Source of the DNA: Acinetobacter zhairuonensis
GTDB taxonomy: Bacteria > Pseudomonadota > Gammaproteobacteria > Pseudomonadales > Moraxellaceae
Direction of reading: 5' to 3'
Length of the DNA stretch: 64,000 nucleotides
Assembly (NCBI RefSeq): GCF_022601715.1
Contig: NZ_JAKVIM010000001.1
Coordinates: 186,001 to 250,000 of the forward strand
The notes beneath the pieces are model-generated. The model saw only the letters and a program-made list of their open reading frames with translations. It was not told the origin of the DNA and did not search any database. A program made the translations under genes and the position numbers. Of the stretch, positions 28,705-36,603 are shown in pieces (within the stretch, counting starts at the first letter, position 1; each line of letters starts with the position of its first letter).

Positions 28705-29415
28705 ATGCGTAATGAAGTGTTACATGGCTATTTAATTCATCACCGTAAGTACCGTGAGCGGAGCCACATTGTACATTTATTCACACAAGAATATGGTCGT
28801 GTTGATGGTATTCTGCGCCAAACGCCTCCACCACAATATCAACCGCTGCGTTTACAGGCATCGGGAAAGTCTGAATTAAAAAATTTCAGCAAACTTGAAA
28901 TTATGCATCATCCAATTTTCTTCTTTGGAGATGCATTTTTTTCAGGTTTTTATCTCAATGAAATTTTATTGCGCCTGTGTCCTCTCGAAGTCGAAATGCC
29001 TGAAACATTCAATCAGTATGCAAAGACTATTCAGTATTTACAGACATTAAATGAACAGGACAATCCTACGCTCTTTTTAAAGCAAATCCTCCGTCAGTTT
29101 GAATATGCTTTATTAGAAGAGTTAGGGTATCCACTTGATTTTACAATCGATGCAAATCAAGCTGAAATACAGCCACAGCAAAATTATATCTTTCAATTAA
29201 GTGATGGATTTATTCCTATCATCCGTACGTCATCATCGACTTTGGCGGGTGCGCAGATTCTATCTATGCAGCACTACGAAAAAGGTGTGGAATTTAATTC
29301 AGAACAGTTACAATTATTGTCGAAGCTATATAGGCAAATGATTACATCCTTGTTGGGGGATCGACCGCTCAAAAGTCGCCAACTGTGGATACAAAACACT
29401 CAATCTAGAACATGA
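28705..29415 (+). CDS. recO: DNA repair protein RecO
   Basis: RecO works with RecF and RecR in loading RecA on single-strand gaps. The 236-residue protein shows the RecO N-terminal OB fold: GYLIHHRKYRERSHIVHLFTQEYGRVDGILR. A helical C-terminal domain follows, with FFSGFYLNEILLRL and FEYALLEELGYPLDF. No clear zinc Cys cluster is seen, as in several gammaproteobacterial RecO proteins. The era-recO-pdxJ order is conserved in gammaproteobacteria; here the lipoprotein gene is inserted between era and recO. Confidence 0.9.
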   Translation: MRNEVLHGYLIHHRKYRERSHIVHLFTQEYGRVDGILRQTPPPQYQPLRLQASGKSELKNFSKLEIMHHPIFFFGDAFFSGFYLNEILLRLCPLEVEMPETFNQYAKTIQYLQTLNEQDNPTLFLKQILRQFEYALLEELGYPLDFTIDANQAEIQPQQNYIFQLSDGFIPIIRTSSSTLAGAQILSMQHYEKGVEFNSEQLQLLSKLYRQMITSLLGDRPLKSRQLWIQNTQSRT

Positions 29416-29428
29416 TTAGGAAAAAATA

Positions 29429-30154
29429 ATGGCTGCTTTACTAGGTGTAAATATTGACCATGTTGCAACATTGCGTCAAGCACGTGGAACAAGTTATCCA
29501 GACCCAGTTAATGCTGCTTTAATTTGCGAGCAGGCTGGTGCAGAAGGCATTACTTTGCATTTGCGTGAAGATCGTCGTCATATTCAGGATGATGATGTGC
29601 GTCGTATGCGTCCTGCCTTGAAAACGCGTATGAATTTGGAGCTTGCAGTTACAGCCGAAATGATTGCCTTTGCCAAAGAAATTCAACCACAGCATGTTTG
29701 TTTTGTGCCTGAAAAACGTCAGGAAGTGACGACTGAGGGTGGTCTGGATGTTGTAGGTCACTTTGAAGAGGTTAAGGCTGCAACACAAGAGCTGACTGCT
29801 GTTGGTTGTGATGTTTCATTGTTTATTGATGCTGATTTTGCCCAAATCGATGCAGCGGTTGCTTGTGGTGCACCAACCATCGAAATCCATACGGGTGCTT
29901 ATGCAGATGCAGAAACGCCAGAAGCGCAACAACATGAATTAGACCGCATTGTGAAGGCAGCATGTTATGCTGCGGAAAAAGGTTTGGTGGTGAATGCGGG
30001 ACATGGTTTAAATCTTGAAAATGTCACACCGATCGCGCAAATCCCAGAAATCCATGAATTAAATATTGGGCATTCTTTAATTGCAGATGCAGTATTTGTT
30101 GGGTTGGCGCAAGCAGTTCAAGAAATGAAAGCTGTAATTAAAGCTGCACGTTAA
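29429..30154 (+). CDS. pdxJ: Pyridoxine 5'-phosphate synthase
   Basis: PdxJ condenses deoxyxylulose 5-phosphate with 3-amino-2-oxopropyl phosphate to form pyridoxine phosphate. The 241 residues are a TIM barrel with [18 protein letters not shown] at the N-terminus, [46 protein letters not shown] and [11 protein letters not shown]. All match the family closely. It lies 13 bases after recO. Confidence 0.97.
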   Translation: MAALLGVNIDHVATLRQARGTSYPDPVNAALICEQAGAEGITLHLREDRRHIQDDDVRRMRPALKTRMNLELAVTAEMIAFAKEIQPQHVCFVPEKRQEVTTEGGLDVVGHFEEVKAATQELTAVGCDVSLFIDADFAQIDAAVACGAPTIEIHTGAYADAETPEAQQHELDRIVKAACYAAEKGLVVNAGHGLNLENVTPIAQIPEIHELNIGHSLIADAVFVGLAQAVQEMKAVIKAAR

Positions 30155-30174
30155 TACTGAGTTTAGCTTAAATT

Positions 30175-30828
30175 ATGTCGACAATTGATTATGATGACTT
30201 GATGAAGCCTGTATTGGGTTTCTTGGGTTGTACTACACCGCAAGCATGGTTGGATGAAGCATTAAATCATCTGGATATTTTGATGCAAGATCATGCCAAT
30301 TGCGAGAAAAAAGCTGCAGGGACAGCAATGAACCTGATGTTTCGCTACAGTTTTTTTACGGATCTGCAAGTCAAATTGGCGCAGTTGGTGCGTGAAGAAA
30401 TGCTGCACTACGAGCAAGTTCTTGAGTTGATGAACAAACGTGGTCAAGCGTGGTCAAATTTGAGTGCAGGTCGCTATGCGGGTGGATTGCGTAAAGAAGT
30501 GCGTACTTATGAGCCAGAAGCTTTAATTGATATATTAGTCATTGGAGCTTTTGTTGAGGCGCGTTCGTGTGAGCGTTTCTTTGCACTTGCTCCGCTTGTA
30601 GATGAAGAGCTGGGGCGTTATTACCGTTATTTGCTCAAGTCGGAATCACGGCATTTTGAAGATTATTTATCTTTGGCTTTGGATGTTGCGCGGACAGGAA
30701 AATTGAAAAATCCTGAAGAAGATATTCAGCAGCGTATTGAACATATTCGTGAAGTGGAAAAAAATCTGATTTTATCCCCAGATGATACTTTCCGTTTCCA
30801 TAGTGGAATACCTGTGCTAGCAACGTAA
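30175..30828 (+). CDS. miaE: tRNA-(ms2io6A)-hydroxylase
   Basis: MiaE is a diiron monooxygenase that hydroxylates the isopentenyl side chain of 2-methylthio-N6-isopentenyladenosine at tRNA position 37. The 217 residues form a ferritin-like helical bundle. Metal-ligand motifs are visible as REEMLHYEQVLELM (ExxxH) and ESRHFEDYLSLA, together with FVEARSCERF. It is the last gene of the lepA run, 20 bases after pdxJ, and is followed by a terminator. Confidence 0.93.
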   Translation: MSTIDYDDLMKPVLGFLGCTTPQAWLDEALNHLDILMQDHANCEKKAAGTAMNLMFRYSFFTDLQVKLAQLVREEMLHYEQVLELMNKRGQAWSNLSAGRYAGGLRKEVRTYEPEALIDILVIGAFVEARSCERFFALAPLVDEELGRYYRYLLKSESRHFEDYLSLALDVARTGKLKNPEEDIQQRIEHIREVEKNLILSPDDTFRFHSGIPVLAT

Positions 30829-30835
30829 ACTGATT

Positions 30836-30867
30836 AAGGTGTTTAAGAAATTAAGCACCTTTTTTTA
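30836..30867 (+). terminator. Intrinsic terminator after miaE
   Basis: AAGGTG-TTTAA and TTAAG-CACCTT pair over 11 positions (one G-T) with a four-base loop and a run of seven to eight T, ten bases after the stop. Confidence 0.9.
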
Positions 30868-30970
30868 TGATTTATAAAAGGTATTTTGGTAAGAGTAAGT
30901 TTGAATCTGAAGTAAATAGGGTATTGTTTGAAGTTGCCGATATCGTAGAAGTGAAGAAAATAATAGGCAA

Positions 30971-31003
30971 AAAAAAGCCCGCTTTAATGCTGCGGGCTTT
31001 TTT
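30971..31003 (-). terminator. Terminator of the tRNA-Asn transcript
   Basis: A perfect 12-bp inverted repeat (AAAAAAGCCCGC / GCGGGCTTTTTT) with a nine-base loop lies five bases past the CCA end of the minus-strand tRNA gene. The T tract is present on both strands. Confidence 0.88.
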
Positions 31004-31008
31004 GTATT

Positions 31009-31084
31009 TGGCTCTCCAACCTGGGCTCGAACCAGGGACCTGCGGATTAACAGTCCGTCGCTCTACCGACTGAGCTATTGGAGA
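31009..31084 (-). tRNA. tRNA-Asn (anticodon GUU)
   Basis: Read on the minus strand, the 76-base gene begins TCTCCAATAGCTCAGTCGG and ends with encoded CCA. The acceptor stem TCTCCAA pairs with TTGGAGA, the D arm has AGCTCAGTCGGTAGAGC, the anticodon loop CTGTTAA gives GUU, and the T arm contains GGTTCGAGCC. All cloverleaf elements are intact. The gene stands alone, with a strong terminator just downstream. Confidence 0.97.
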
Positions 31085-31256
31085 ATCTGAGTGCGATTAT
31101 AAGCAGATTTTAAAACTGGTCAAGCCTTAGGGGGTAGAAAAATGTGGATTTTAAGCGTGTATGCCGTATATTTAGGCAAACAATTCAAAATTTAAGAAAA
31201 AATAGAAAATAGGCTTGTGCTTTGAAAAAAGCATTGCTAGATTAATTACAGAAAGT

Positions 31257-31279
31257 TGTTGAAGTGAAAAACTTCAACA
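31257..31279 (+). other. Hairpin upstream of the 31334 gene
   Basis: A 9-bp perfect stem (TGTTGAAGT / ACTTCAACA) with a five-base loop and no T tract lies 55 bases before the ATG of the next gene. It could be a leader structure or the end of an unseen short transcript. The role is unknown. Confidence 0.4.
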
Positions 31280-31333
31280 GTGTGGATTTAAACCAACTTG
31301 CCAGCACTAAAATGGCTAAATCGGAGTAAGCGA

Positions 31334-31780
31334 ATGAATACGCTCAGCATCCCTGAAATTTTTTCTCAATTCTCATACTATCAAGACAACTACCTGCCGC
31401 TTATTCAACAGCCAGAGTTATATTACACGGCTGTAGAAGGTGCTTTTGTATCCGTGCGTCCTTTTGCAACGGTACAACTCTATCTGGGTGATTTACTGCA
31501 ATTATGGTTTTCAGAGAAATGGTTGGTTGAATCTGAACGTCAAAGCTGGATTGCATCTTATTTTTCTAGTGAGACTGAAGCGCAAGAACGTGTTTATGTT
31601 TATGCCTTAGAAGGGCAACTTTGGTCTAAGCCATTACAAGCGCAAGCTTGGTCTCAATCACGTAATGCTGCATGTACTATTCAGCTTGAGCATACTTTAA
31701 AATACTATTGTTATTACAAAGCCTTAACTGCGCCACAGTTTAAATTGAATGCAGCGCAAAAGAATTATCATCATGCTTAA
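31334..31780 (+). CDS. Uncharacterised cytosolic protein
   Basis: The 148-residue protein has no signal peptide, membrane segment or known motif. It is rich in aromatic residues (YYQDNYLP, ELYYTAVEG, LWFSEKW, YYCYYKAL) and Gln. GGAG sits seven bases before ATG 31334, which is preferred to the earlier frame start at 31298. Codon use resembles the neighbours and the frame is clean, so it is a real gene. It probably has its own promoter after the tRNA region and seems confined to Acinetobacter-like genomes, though I could not search. Confidence 0.65.
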   Translation: MNTLSIPEIFSQFSYYQDNYLPLIQQPELYYTAVEGAFVSVRPFATVQLYLGDLLQLWFSEKWLVESERQSWIASYFSSETEAQERVYVYALEGQLWSKPLQAQAWSQSRNAACTIQLEHTLKYYCYYKALTAPQFKLNAAQKNYHHA

Positions 31781-31825
31781 TTCCGTTTGTATTTGCACAA
31801 CATAATCAAGTGTTGTGCAATACTT

Positions 31826-32260
31826 TTAAGCACGGATAATCATACAGGTTGCAGTGGCATGAGCATAAAGCTTACCATCTTCATCTACAATTTTTCCTTC
31901 TGAAATTCCTAAATTTTTACTCATATTGATCACTGTACCTATCGCTATCAGTTCCTTTTCTTTCGGAATAGGACGGCACATTTTAATATTGAGATCAATT
32001 GTGCCGTAGCCAACACCAGCTTCCAGCATGGTGTGAATAGCGCACCCTGTGACAGAGTCGAGCACGGTTGCGGCAAAGCCTCCATGGACTCCACCTAGCG
32101 GGTTTAGATGTCGCTGATCTGCCATGGCTTTGAAGTGAATACTGCCGAGAGCGACTTGATAGGGTTGCATGGGGATAGTTTCGCTGATACTCGGTGCAGG
32201 TACTTGCCCAGCACACATGGCTTCAAGTAACTGTAATCCGGTCATTTCTTTTACGTGCAT
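31826..32260 (-). CDS. PaaI-type hotdog thioesterase
   Basis: This is a 144-residue hotdog protein. LNPLGGVHGGFAATVLDSVTGCAIHTML carries the HGG and Asp/Ser pattern of the PaaI/YdiI group, and GTIDLNIKMCRPIPKEKELIAIG is the second core strand. Such enzymes hydrolyse aromatic or aliphatic acyl-CoA. It is convergent with the gene ending at 31780. The upstream flank carries no other gene on this strand within 97 bases. The substrate is unknown. Confidence 0.82.
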   Translation of the reverse strand: MHVKEMTGLQLLEAMCAGQVPAPSISETIPMQPYQVALGSIHFKAMADQRHLNPLGGVHGGFAATVLDSVTGCAIHTMLEAGVGYGTIDLNIKMCRPIPKEKELIAIGTVINMSKNLGISEGKIVDEDGKLYAHATATCMIIRA

Positions 32261-32357
32261 TGGTAATCCTTTTATTTGATAAGTTCTAAAAAGGAACTTT
32301 GTAGTTAAGATAATCTTGAGCGCAAAATAAAGTCAAGTAAGGATGAGGACTGGTGGG

Positions 32358-32603
32358 TTAGGCATCAAGCTCGTAAATTTTATCTAGGCTGTCAGCACCC
32401 GTTAAAATATTTAAGCAAATACGCTCACCTGTTGCCCATGTTGCCTGATCGGAGCTGAGGTCAACATCAACAATGTCGATGTCACGACAGAGGGTGAGGG
32501 TGCTTTCGATCACAATAAATTGAGGAGAGCGGGCTTTTAAGCATTTAGCAATGTAACGTTTAATATTCTGTTGTCGGTATACATCGATAATCTTATAGCG
32601 CAT
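32358..32603 (-). CDS. Small protein of unknown function
   Basis: The 81 residues start MRYKIIDVYRQQNIKRYIAKC and contain hydrophobic beta-like stretches (FIVIESTLTLC, DIDIVDVDL) and an acidic C-terminus. There is no signal peptide or recognised motif. The ribosome site is weak. Support comes from an open frame with plausible amino-acid composition and no competing longer frame. A non-coding interpretation remains possible. Confidence 0.45.
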   Translation of the reverse strand: MRYKIIDVYRQQNIKRYIAKCLKARSPQFIVIESTLTLCRDIDIVDVDLSSDQATWATGERICLNILTGADSLDKIYELDA

Positions 32604-32819
32604 GATGGACTCATAGGCATTTAGCTGTGTGTGAGCGTATCTTAGAAGATCAATGCTTGGGTTGCCATGTCGAATATGTTGCGAAATGTATGATTCAAAA
32701 AAATAAATAAGGATTACATTTATTTATAAATTAAATACGGTGATCTATCACTCATTATTGTTTAATTAGATGGCAGCGAAAATACAATAAATTTATTAAA
32801 AAATTATACGGAGAGGATA

Positions 32820-33227
32820 ATGCATGCACAGTGTTTATGTGGTGTAACACAATTTGATGTCGATCTTGTGAATTACCAAGTCCATGTTTGTCACTGTTCA
32901 CTTTGCCGACGTCAAAGTAGTGGGTTGCTAATGACGATCGATGTGCTACCAAATAGTCTAGTCTTTGCGCAGCAAACACACTTAGGGATATTCCGTTCTT
33001 CTGAATGGGGAGAGCGTGGCTTTTGTAAGCAATGTAGAACTACATTGTTCTGGCGTATGCAGGATCATAGTTATTGTAATATTAATGTGTTTGCACTAGA
33101 GGAACTACCTGAAGAGTTAGTTTTGGATGCAGAAATTTATATTGATCATAAACCAGCTTTTTATTCCTTGAGTCAGCCGACTAATCAATTAACAGAGGCA
33201 GAAGTGATTGCGATGTTAAATAAATAA
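32820..33227 (+). CDS. GFA family (Mss4-fold) zinc protein
   Basis: This is a 135-residue member of the family named for glutathione-dependent formaldehyde-activating enzyme. The zinc ligands are visible as QCLCGVTQF near residue 4, VCHCSLCRRQSS near residue 23 and FCKQCRTTLFWR near residue 68. Most members are of unknown function and do not act on formaldehyde. A good GGAGAGGA site precedes the ATG. It stands alone between the small gene at 32358 and the convergent aminotransferase gene. Confidence 0.82.
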   Translation: MHAQCLCGVTQFDVDLVNYQVHVCHCSLCRRQSSGLLMTIDVLPNSLVFAQQTHLGIFRSSEWGERGFCKQCRTTLFWRMQDHSYCNINVFALEELPEELVLDAEIYIDHKPAFYSLSQPTNQLTEAEVIAMLNK

Positions 33228-33254
33228 TAGCAGCAGCCATTAACGGCGCATAAA

Positions 33255-33282
33255 AAAGAGCCCAAACTAAGTTGAGCTCTTT
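33255..33282 (-). terminator. Terminator after the aminotransferase gene
   Basis: AAAGAGC / GCTCTTT with additional inner CAA/TTG pairing forms a stem. On the minus strand it is followed by TTTTATGC. It may also stop the convergent GFA gene. Confidence 0.7.
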
Positions 33283-33302
33283 CTTTTTAATAAACGGCTA
33301 AA

Positions 33303-34538
33303 TTATTGAGCCGCTTTTTCAGCTTCGATTGATGCAATTGCAGCGTCAACGCCTTCAATTGAGTCAGCCGCTTTCTTAATGCGAGCTAAAGCATCAACTA
33401 ACACTTCGTCAGCAGTCGCATAAGAGATACGCATAAAGCCGCCAAGACCAAACGCATCACCTGGAACAACAGCTACACCAGTTTCTTCTAATAACCATTC
33501 AGAGAATTCTGTGCAAGATTTTAAGCCTTTTGCACGAATCAACGGACGGATGTTTGCATACGCATAGAATGCACCATCAGCAGGTAAGCATGAAATACCA
33601 TTGATTTCATTCAAGCCATTAACCACTAAGTCATGACGACGCTTGAAAGCTTCGATCATTGGCTCAAGTACATCTTGTGGACCGTTCAATGCAGCTTCAG
33701 CAGCAACTTGCGAAATTGAAGTTGGGTTAGAAGTTGATTGCGATTGGATTTTTTTCATTGCGCCAATGATTTTTGCAGGACCCGCTGCATAGCCAATACG
33801 CCAGCCTGTCATTGCATAAGCTTTAGACACACCGTTCAATACAATAACGCGGTCATATAAGTCTGGTGCAACAGTGGCGATGTTGTAGAACTCATCTTCC
33901 CAACGGATTGGTTCGTACATATCATCAGAAGCAACAAATACTTGTGGGTGACGACGTAATACTTCAGCTAAAGCTTCAAGCTCAGCTTTGGTATAGATCA
34001 TGCCTGTAGGGTTTGAAGGGCTGTTGAGTACCACTAAACGTGTGTTTTCAGTGATTGCCGCTTCTAATTGTTCAGGCGTGATTTTGAAGCGTTGTTCTTC
34101 ACCACATTTCACAATAACAGGTGTACCTTCAGCGATGATTACCATATCTGGATAGCTTACCCAGAAAGGTGCAGGAATAATCACTTCATCACCTTTGTTT
34201 AACAAAGCTAAAGCCAAGTTAAAGAAAGATTGTTTACCACCGCAAGAAACCAAAATTTGGTTTGCTTGGTAGTCAAGGTTATTGTCGCGTTTAAGTTTTG
34301 CAATAATTGCTTTTTTAAGGCCTGGCGTACCATCTACAGCGGTATATTTAGTAAAACCGTTGTTAATTGCCGCGATAGCAGCATCTTTGATGTGTTGCGG
34401 GGTGTCAAAATCTGGTTCACCAGCTCCCAAACCAATGACATTTTTACCAGCAGCTTTAAGCTCAGCAGCCTTGTTTGTCACAGCTAATGTAGGGGACGGT
34501 TTGATGGCATTTACACGATCAGATAGACGTACGTCCAC
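33303..34538 (-). CDS. Aspartate aminotransferase, class Ib PLP type
   Basis: This enzyme transfers the amino group between aspartate (or prephenate/aromatic acids) and 2-oxoglutarate. The 411 residues show fold-type I features: GLGAGEPDFDTPQHIKDAA, NSPSNPTGMIY, ASDDMYEPI and SKAYAMTGWRIGYA with the PLP Lys, then RISYATADE with the substrate carboxylate Arg. The C-terminus has an extra Ala/Glu-rich tail of about 15 residues. Its closest relatives are thermophile-type AspC/AatA enzymes. Monocistronic, with its own terminator. The exact amino-donor range cannot be read. Confidence 0.9.
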   Translation of the reverse strand: MDVRLSDRVNAIKPSPTLAVTNKAAELKAAGKNVIGLGAGEPDFDTPQHIKDAAIAAINNGFTKYTAVDGTPGLKKAIIAKLKRDNNLDYQANQILVSCGGKQSFFNLALALLNKGDEVIIPAPFWVSYPDMVIIAEGTPVIVKCGEEQRFKITPEQLEAAITENTRLVVLNSPSNPTGMIYTKAELEALAEVLRRHPQVFVASDDMYEPIRWEDEFYNIATVAPDLYDRVIVLNGVSKAYAMTGWRIGYAAGPAKIIGAMKKIQSQSTSNPTSISQVAAEAALNGPQDVLEPMIEAFKRRHDLVVNGLNEINGISCLPADGAFYAYANIRPLIRAKGLKSCTEFSEWLLEETGVAVVPGDAFGLGGFMRISYATADEVLVDALARIKKAADSIEGVDAAIASIEAEKAAQ

Positions 34539-34752
34539 GGCAGAATTCCTTCTTATGGGGATAAAAAATTAAAAGCACACTATCTTAGCTTAAAATGTAA
34601 GGCTAGTTTGTTTAAAATGCGTCCAAATTAATAAAAAATTGACAGTATTATTTTGGGAAAATTATTTGGTAGGAAAATGTTAGTTTCATGAAGTGCTCGC
34701 TATGTAGCATAAAAAACTTTAAAATAGCTGCAATTAAATTTGAGTCATCGTT

Positions 34753-34932
34753 ATGAGTAAGCAACAGCCTACTTCCAAAAAGCCATTGGTTAAACTCCCA
34801 TTTCCAATGCCATCTCAGGAACAAGAGCAAGACGATGTTGCCCATAATCAGGTTCGACCGAAGCCAGAGCAATATGCAGATCGTACTTGGATGCCACCGC
34901 GTGGTACACGTCGTTCCATGGGTAAACGTTAA
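34753..34932 (+). CDS. 59-residue basic, proline-rich protein of unknown function
   Basis: This short frame opens at ATG 34753 and closes at TAA 34932. The product is Lys/Gln/Pro-rich at the start (MSKQQPTSKKPLVKLPFPMP), then acidic, and ends in an Arg/Gly-rich tail, TWMPPRGTRRSMGKR. No signal peptide or membrane segment is seen. A strong terminator directly follows the stop, and the composition is protein-like. It looks disordered and could bind RNA or ribosomes, but nothing supports a specific role. Confidence 0.6.
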   Translation: MSKQQPTSKKPLVKLPFPMPSQEQEQDDVAHNQVRPKPEQYADRTWMPPRGTRRSMGKR

Positions 34933-34962
34933 AAAAAGAAGTGCAATTGCACTTCTTTTTTT
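34931..34962. terminator. Perfect palindromic bidirectional terminator
   Basis: A 16+16-base perfect palindrome (AAAAAAAGAAGTGCAA and its complement), with A and T tracts at both ends, lies between the small gene at 34753 and the convergent diguanylate cyclase gene. Confidence 0.92.
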
Positions 34963-34982
34963 ATGTCTTATCTAACTTTAGC

Positions 34983-36425
34983 TTAACGAGTTCGACGTTC
35001 ATTTTCTGAATAATATTGTTTTTTCTGTAGATACATCATCTGATCTGCACGTTTCAACATGTCTTCAATACGTTCATTTTCTTTCACTGTCGCATAACCA
35101 ATTGCCAAACTAATGGGTTGGCTGGCATAAAATTGATTATCGACATGTAAGAGCTCTTGTAAGCTGTGCAAGCAGTTTTGTAGTGCGGCTTCATCCGCAC
35201 CAGGCAAGAGAACGACTAATTCATCCCCGCCAATTCGAGAGGCAGAATACAGCGTGTTTTGAATGAGTTGATTTAAAATTCCGCCCATACGACGTAATAA
35301 ACCATCACCTACATCATGCCCGAAATTATCATTTACTTCTTTGAGTCCATTCATGTCGAGAAAAATACAAGAGGCAGGGCGTAAAGGGCTACGTTCTAAA
35401 CGGTTCATTTCTTCAGTATAGAAAGAGCGATTATATAGCTTGGTGAGAACATCATGTTTGCCTAAGTATTCCAAATAATTCTCGGCTTTTTTACGGGCAG
35501 TTATATCGGTTAAGGCAACCTGTACCATGCTCCAGTCATCTTTGTAGTCGGGGAAAACAGTAAACTGAAGTAATACATGTCGAATACTGCCATCTAGGGC
35601 GTAATTCACGGCTTCACGTTGATGGTGAATATTGCCATTCCATAATTCAATCAATTGTTCGCGGAAGGTTTGTATCATTTCTTTGGCGAAAATCTTATGG
35701 GTATTTTTAAGTAGGGTTTCCTTATCTGCCGCGCCAAATAAATCTAACGTGGCTTGGTTGACATCAATAATCACAATGTCCTGAATACATTGCAAAATAA
35801 AGTCATTGTGCACATCTAAAAAGGTTTGAAAGTCTTGGATGCCCATGTGTTTCAGTTGATCTAGACGGTATTTAATTCGACTGAAATCTTCCACCCATAA
35901 CGAGGTTGGAGAATATTTAAAGCGTGACTCGGCCAGCAAACGGTTTTTCTCTTCAAGGCGACATGCTGTTTTATAGGGAGTGATATCTTCTGTTGTAATG
36001 AGTAATAAGGACAAATCATGTTCATGTTCTGGAATCACGGTGCCACGCAACTGGATATCTAATCGTTGCCCTGAAATTGTGTAATTTACCGTACTGCTGA
36101 GAAACTCGGTTTGACCATCCCATAAACTTATTAGCTCTTGAATATGGGTTTTTGCCATATCTTGTTTAAAAATTAAATCCAGATTCTGTTGCAAGTGTTC
36201 GAGGTCATGTGCCTGAAACAACTCTAGGGTTTTGGCATTCACTTTTAGGATTTTAATTTTACGCGCACATGCCAAAACACGTGATTCATCTTCAAGTAAA
36301 AATTGTTCTAAGTCTTGAATACCTTGTGCTCGCCATAGATCAAACTGCTTTTTGACCTCACTGAAATCTTCTAACCACATGGCAATAGGGGATAAATCAA
36401 AAATTGAGGAATCTAATAATTCCAT
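34983..36425 (-). CDS. Diguanylate cyclase with two tandem PAS-like sensor domains
   Basis: This soluble 480-residue protein consists of two similar sensory modules (about residues 10-150 and 170-310) and a C-terminal GGDEF domain (about 320-475). The modules share the layout SPxxxWxEDFS, GIQDxxxFL, then a PAS-like core (VNAKTLELFQAHD; VNQATLDLFGAAD) and end in TTEDIT or ALTDIT. The cyclase signature at residues 399-403 is GGDEL, with Leu in place of the final Phe. The preceding Ser-Arg-Ile and the DMNGLKEVNDNFGHDVGDGLLR metal/nucleotide segment are intact. No RxxD inhibitory site is present upstream of GGDEL. Activity is therefore plausible but not certain. No transmembrane segment is seen. 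Confidence 0.87.
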   Translation of the reverse strand: MELLDSSIFDLSPIAMWLEDFSEVKKQFDLWRAQGIQDLEQFLLEDESRVLACARKIKILKVNAKTLELFQAHDLEHLQQNLDLIFKQDMAKTHIQELISLWDGQTEFLSSTVNYTISGQRLDIQLRGTVIPEHEHDLSLLLITTEDITPYKTACRLEEKNRLLAESRFKYSPTSLWVEDFSRIKYRLDQLKHMGIQDFQTFLDVHNDFILQCIQDIVIIDVNQATLDLFGAADKETLLKNTHKIFAKEMIQTFREQLIELWNGNIHHQREAVNYALDGSIRHVLLQFTVFPDYKDDWSMVQVALTDITARKKAENYLEYLGKHDVLTKLYNRSFYTEEMNRLERSPLRPASCIFLDMNGLKEVNDNFGHDVGDGLLRRMGGILNQLIQNTLYSASRIGGDELVVLLPGADEAALQNCLHSLQELLHVDNQFYASQPISLAIGYATVKENERIEDMLKRADQMMYLQKKQYYSENERRTR

Positions 36426-36555
36426 GTGTTGCTCGTATTTATTTTTAAGTCGCGTCTAGTATAGGCACAATTTTTTTGTTTTTAAATCATGTGATCAATA
36501 AATACATTAAATTGAATTATGTGATAATTCTGTCATTAAATGTGCCTAAAAATGA

Positions 36556-36583
36556 GGTTGTCTGCCAGTTCTGGTAGACAACC
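36556..36583 (-). terminator. Terminator after the macro-like gene
   Basis: A 13-position stem (GGTTGTCTGCCAG / CTGGTAGACAACC, one G-T) with a two-base spacer is followed on the minus strand by TCATTTTTAGG. Confidence 0.7.
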
Positions 36584-36603
36584 CCTAATGTAATAAGCTT
36601 GAT

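Noticed and set aside
30867..31073. 68-codon plus-strand frame overlapping the tRNA gene
   Set aside because: Its C-terminal part is the reverse complement of tRNA-Asn, which always yields an LEPGT-like peptide; it also runs through the terminator. Not a gene.
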